Shown in pieces: positions 62,263 through 64,000 of a stretch of 64,000 nt of DNA (positions within the stretch are counted from its first letter, which is position 1; the number at the start of each line of letters is the position of its first letter). Made by a program: the position numbers and the translations under genes. Below the pieces are notes generated by a model. It did not search any database. It saw nothing but the letters and a program-made list of their open reading frames with translations, and was not told where the DNA came from. Source of the DNA: Clostridium chrysemydis (GTDB taxonomy: Bacteria > Bacillota > Clostridia > Clostridiales > Clostridiaceae); NCBI RefSeq assembly GCF_015234215.1, contig NZ_JADEKP010000001.1, positions 1,364,001 to 1,428,000 on the forward strand, in the 5' to 3' direction.

Positions 62263-62367
62263 TGTTTTGATAAGTATTGGATAAACTTATTAATGATGAT
62301 ATTTTTCCAATATTATTTTTCTTTTGTGATACCTATTTAAATAAATTTTTTATTGGTATTGAAACTA

Positions 62368-62399
62368 ATAAAAGGCAGGAGCAACTAGCCCCTGCCTTA
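62368..62399 (-). terminator. Terminator of the amidase gene
   Basis: Minus strand AAGGCAGGG, loop, CCTGCCTT followed by TTATTAG. It closes the lysis cassette. Confidence 0.75.
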
Positions 62400-62402
62400 A
62401 GT

Positions 62403-63368
62403 TTATTTTCTATATAATGCTTTCCAAGTATTTTTCCCAACTATACCATCTACATTTAACCCCTTATTTCTTTGTAGATTCTTAATTGCTATAGTAGTTC
62501 CTCTACCAAATACTCCATCCGCTCCTCCATTTGATTTTAAAGAAGTATATCCTCTATTTAATAATCTTTGTTGAATACATTTTGTTATATTACCTCTTGC
62601 ACCTTCTCTAACTGTAGGACATACTGATAAAGTCGATTCTCCAAAATAACCGTCTTCTTTAATATCTCCATAACCTTGTACATTAAGTTGGTGTTGCAGT
62701 CTTTTAACTTCTTCTCCTTGTATTGATACTTCCCAAATATTTTTACCTTGTGGTTTTGATTCAGGTGAAGGTTTACTTGGTTTTACTGGACTAGTTTCTT
62801 CAACTTTATCCGATGAATCTAGCTGCTTTTTACTAACTCCTTCAGCTATTGCTTTTCCTATTGCATCTGCCCCCTTTTCTTTATAGATCCTTACATCTTC
62901 TGTAGCTTCACAAAAACAAGTTTCAATTATTATTGCTGGCATAGTAGTTTTTCTTAACTCATATAGACTAGAGTTTACTCTAACCCCCCTATTTTTAAAT
63001 CCAATTTCATTACATACATTGTTAACAATATTTTGTGCTATATCAGCAGATTCTGAACCACTTCTATAAACCCAACAAGCATGACCTAACGCGCCTTCGT
63101 ATTTATCATAAGCTTTATCAAAATGAATACTTAGGAATAAATCAGTTCCCCAATTTTCAGCTTTATTTACTCCATAAGCTAAATCAGTATTTACATCACA
63201 ATTCCCTGGAGTAACATCCAATACTTCATATCCTGCTTGCCTTAAATATTTTATTACCGCATCCTTTACTTTTCTATCCTCTGTAGTTTCGTCTATAATT
63301 CCCCTAGCTCCTGTAGCTTGAAAATTATGTCCACCTCTTACTGCTATTTTTCTAATTTCTTTACTCAT
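62403..63368 (-). CDS. Phage-type endolysin, N-acetylmuramoyl-L-alanine amidase
   Basis: A 321-residue lytic enzyme started at ATG 63368 (SKEIRKIAVRGGHN), with AAGGA upstream. A longer in-frame start would run through a terminator hairpin. The Amidase_3 domain (about 5-180) keeps the zinc ligands: His in GGHN, His in LFLSIHFDKAY, and Glu in IIIETCFCE. A Pro/Ser/Lys linker follows. The peptidoglycan-binding part has EVKRLQHQLNVQGY and, after STLSVCPTVREGARG, TKCIQQRLLNRGY ending GIVGKNTWKAL. It is last in the lysis cassette. Confidence 0.88.
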   Translation of the reverse strand: MSKEIRKIAVRGGHNFQATGARGIIDETTEDRKVKDAVIKYLRQAGYEVLDVTPGNCDVNTDLAYGVNKAENWGTDLFLSIHFDKAYDKYEGALGHACWVYRSGSESADIAQNIVNNVCNEIGFKNRGVRVNSSLYELRKTTMPAIIIETCFCEATEDVRIYKEKGADAIGKAIAEGVSKKQLDSSDKVEETSPVKPSKPSPESKPQGKNIWEVSIQGEEVKRLQHQLNVQGYGDIKEDGYFGESTLSVCPTVREGARGNITKCIQQRLLNRGYTSLKSNGGADGVFGRGTTIAIKNLQRNKGLNVDGIVGKNTWKALYRK

Positions 63369-63398
63369 TTCTAATTCCTTCTTTCTTTTGTTTAGATT

Positions 63399-63444
63399 TA
63401 AAAGGCAATAAAATATATTTCTTACTTTCATTTTATTGCCTTAA
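63399..63444 (-). terminator. Hairpin between holin and endolysin genes
   Basis: AAGGCAATAAAAT and ATTTTATTGCCTT arms with a minus-strand T-run. It may attenuate endolysin relative to holin, or simply end the upstream transcript. Confidence 0.7.
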
Positions 63445-63455
63445 TAATTAAATTG

Positions 63456-63746
63456 TTATTCTTCTTTATTTATTTTTTTAGTTGTTTGTTTGACAATTTG
63501 ATTTCCTAGAACTGAAACACCTGCTGCACATAACCCTTGTAATATACTTGTTGTCACTAACTGTGCTGTTACACCTTGTCCTATAACATTAATTCCTATT
63601 GAACCTACCATACCTAGTACAGAAAGAACCCAAGGTATACACCAATCTGCAACTTTAGGAGTTTTCTTTAAAAACACTCCTATAATATAAAGTCCTGCTA
63701 CTAATATCCCTAATTGCTCTGGTACAAAAACCATTAAATTTTCCAT
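63456..63746 (-). CDS. Phage holin
   Basis: A 96-residue membrane protein with three hydrophobic segments (about 8-27, 35-54 and 61-80) and a charged C-terminus (KQTTKKINKEE). PEQLGILVAGLYIIGVFLKK then TPKVADWCIPWVLSVLGMVG matches the Phage_holin_5_2 family. It lies directly upstream of the endolysin gene and forms the membrane lesion that releases it. Confidence 0.85.
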   Translation of the reverse strand: MENLMVFVPEQLGILVAGLYIIGVFLKKTPKVADWCIPWVLSVLGMVGSIGINVIGQGVTAQLVTTSILQGLCAAGVSVLGNQIVKQTTKKINKEE

Positions 63747-63747
63747 T

Positions 63748-64000
63748 TTACTTACCCTCTTTCTTTATACTCTCTATATTGTCTATTCTATGATGAGCCG
63801 ACTTACTACTTTCCTCGACTTTTATTAATCTTTCAACTATTTCACTTATTCTTTTATCCTGTGCTTTTATATCTAATCTAATATCATCAACACCTTTACT
63901 TATATAATCTAATTTAGTTGCTACTACAGTATCTTGTACTGTATCCTCTTTAATATTTCTATCTCCATCTTTCTTAGCTTTCCAAAAACCTAATACTATC
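63748..64000 (-). CDS. XhlA-like lysis accessory protein, C-terminal part
   Basis: The frame enters from the right edge and ends at TAA 63748, one base before the holin ATG. The 84 visible residues begin IVLGFWKAKKDGD. They continue as a long charged coiled coil with DTVVATKLDYISKGVDDIRL, QDKRISEIVERLIKVEESS and HHRIDNIESIKKEGK. This resembles hemolysin XhlA-type proteins that accompany holin and amidase in prophages such as PBSX. The frame upstream lies outside the window. Confidence 0.65.
   Translation of the reverse strand, partial: IVLGFWKAKKDGDRNIKEDTVQDTVVATKLDYISKGVDDIRLDIKAQDKRISEIVERLIKVEESSKSAHHRIDNIESIKKEGK

Larger units (their letters stand above)
61591..62367. other. Non-coding stretch rich in hairpins
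   Basis: About 780 bases without a convincing gene. It contains the long palindrome at 61769, hairpins at 61895 and 61999, and a candidate small RNA at 62175. A 20-residue hydrophobic frame on the minus strand near 61940 has no ribosome binding site. Confidence 0.6.

Noticed and set aside
1-64000. CRISPR arrays, tRNA or rRNA operons, insertion sequences
   Set aside because: I saw no regularly spaced repeats, no tRNA cloverleaf or rRNA signatures and no transposase gene.

Overview
The window is very AT-rich, and most genes have strong AGGAGG-type ribosome binding sites. It carries spore genes (yunB, a gerA-type germinant receptor operon, a short SASP-like protein), a type-A-like RNase P fragment, and SAM-I, purine, glycine and T-box leaders. 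Together these point to a Clostridium sensu stricto (Bacillota) chromosome. No species is claimed.

Layout. 1-5000 (minus strand): a partial unknown gene; adenosine deaminase behind an adenine riboswitch; a SASP-like peptide; and a SAM-riboswitch operon of two Cys/Met PLP enzymes plus a GyrI-like protein. 5000-12000: an ECF S component, a TrmO-like protein without its SAM motif, DUF1659/DUF2922, several acetyltransferases and small membrane proteins, a lipoprotein, a methyltransferase and a secreted PPEP-like zinc protease. 12000-19700: yebC; an operon of nucleotidyltransferase, MocR regulator and YigZ; hflX with an N-terminal JAMM-like domain; hpt; yunB. 19700-27100: a class A PBP, an AGCS transporter, a PepSY-like membrane protein, YtxH/DUF948, and a GNAT/DJ-1 fusion. 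27400-31900: a polyamine uptake operon (cupin-XRE regulator plus potABCD) with a promoter and paired operators. 32000-36700: a MacAB-like exporter with an unusually short adaptor, followed by a two-component system. 36700-43500: ndk, acylphosphatase, an AGCS symporter under a tandem glycine riboswitch, leuA under a T-box, a HAD phosphatase and a GNAT. 43500-47300: a germinant receptor A-B-C operon. 47300-55700: a hydroxyacid dehydrogenase, a TraX-like protein, PrmA, a coiled-coil 3D-domain cell-wall protein, FUSC, and a formate/nitrite channel behind a class-II-like Crp/Fnr site. 55700-59450: a lipoprotein/two-permease/ATPase operon whose ATPase has an in-frame stop.

60560-64000 looks like the end of a prophage or phage-derived element. 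A lysis cassette (XhlA-like protein, holin, amidase) reads toward what appears to be only the 3' end of an RNase P RNA gene with its terminator. That fragment is a plausible attachment-site duplicate. Between them lie a DUF4352-like anchored protein, a 43-residue peptide and about 800 bases of non-coding sequence with large hairpins and a candidate small RNA.

The strongest leads are the rnpB-like fragment at the element edge, the interrupted ABC ATPase, the JAMM-HflX fusion, the PPEP-like protease and the family members lacking expected catalytic or lipobox residues. All calls come from reading the sequence; no database search was possible.
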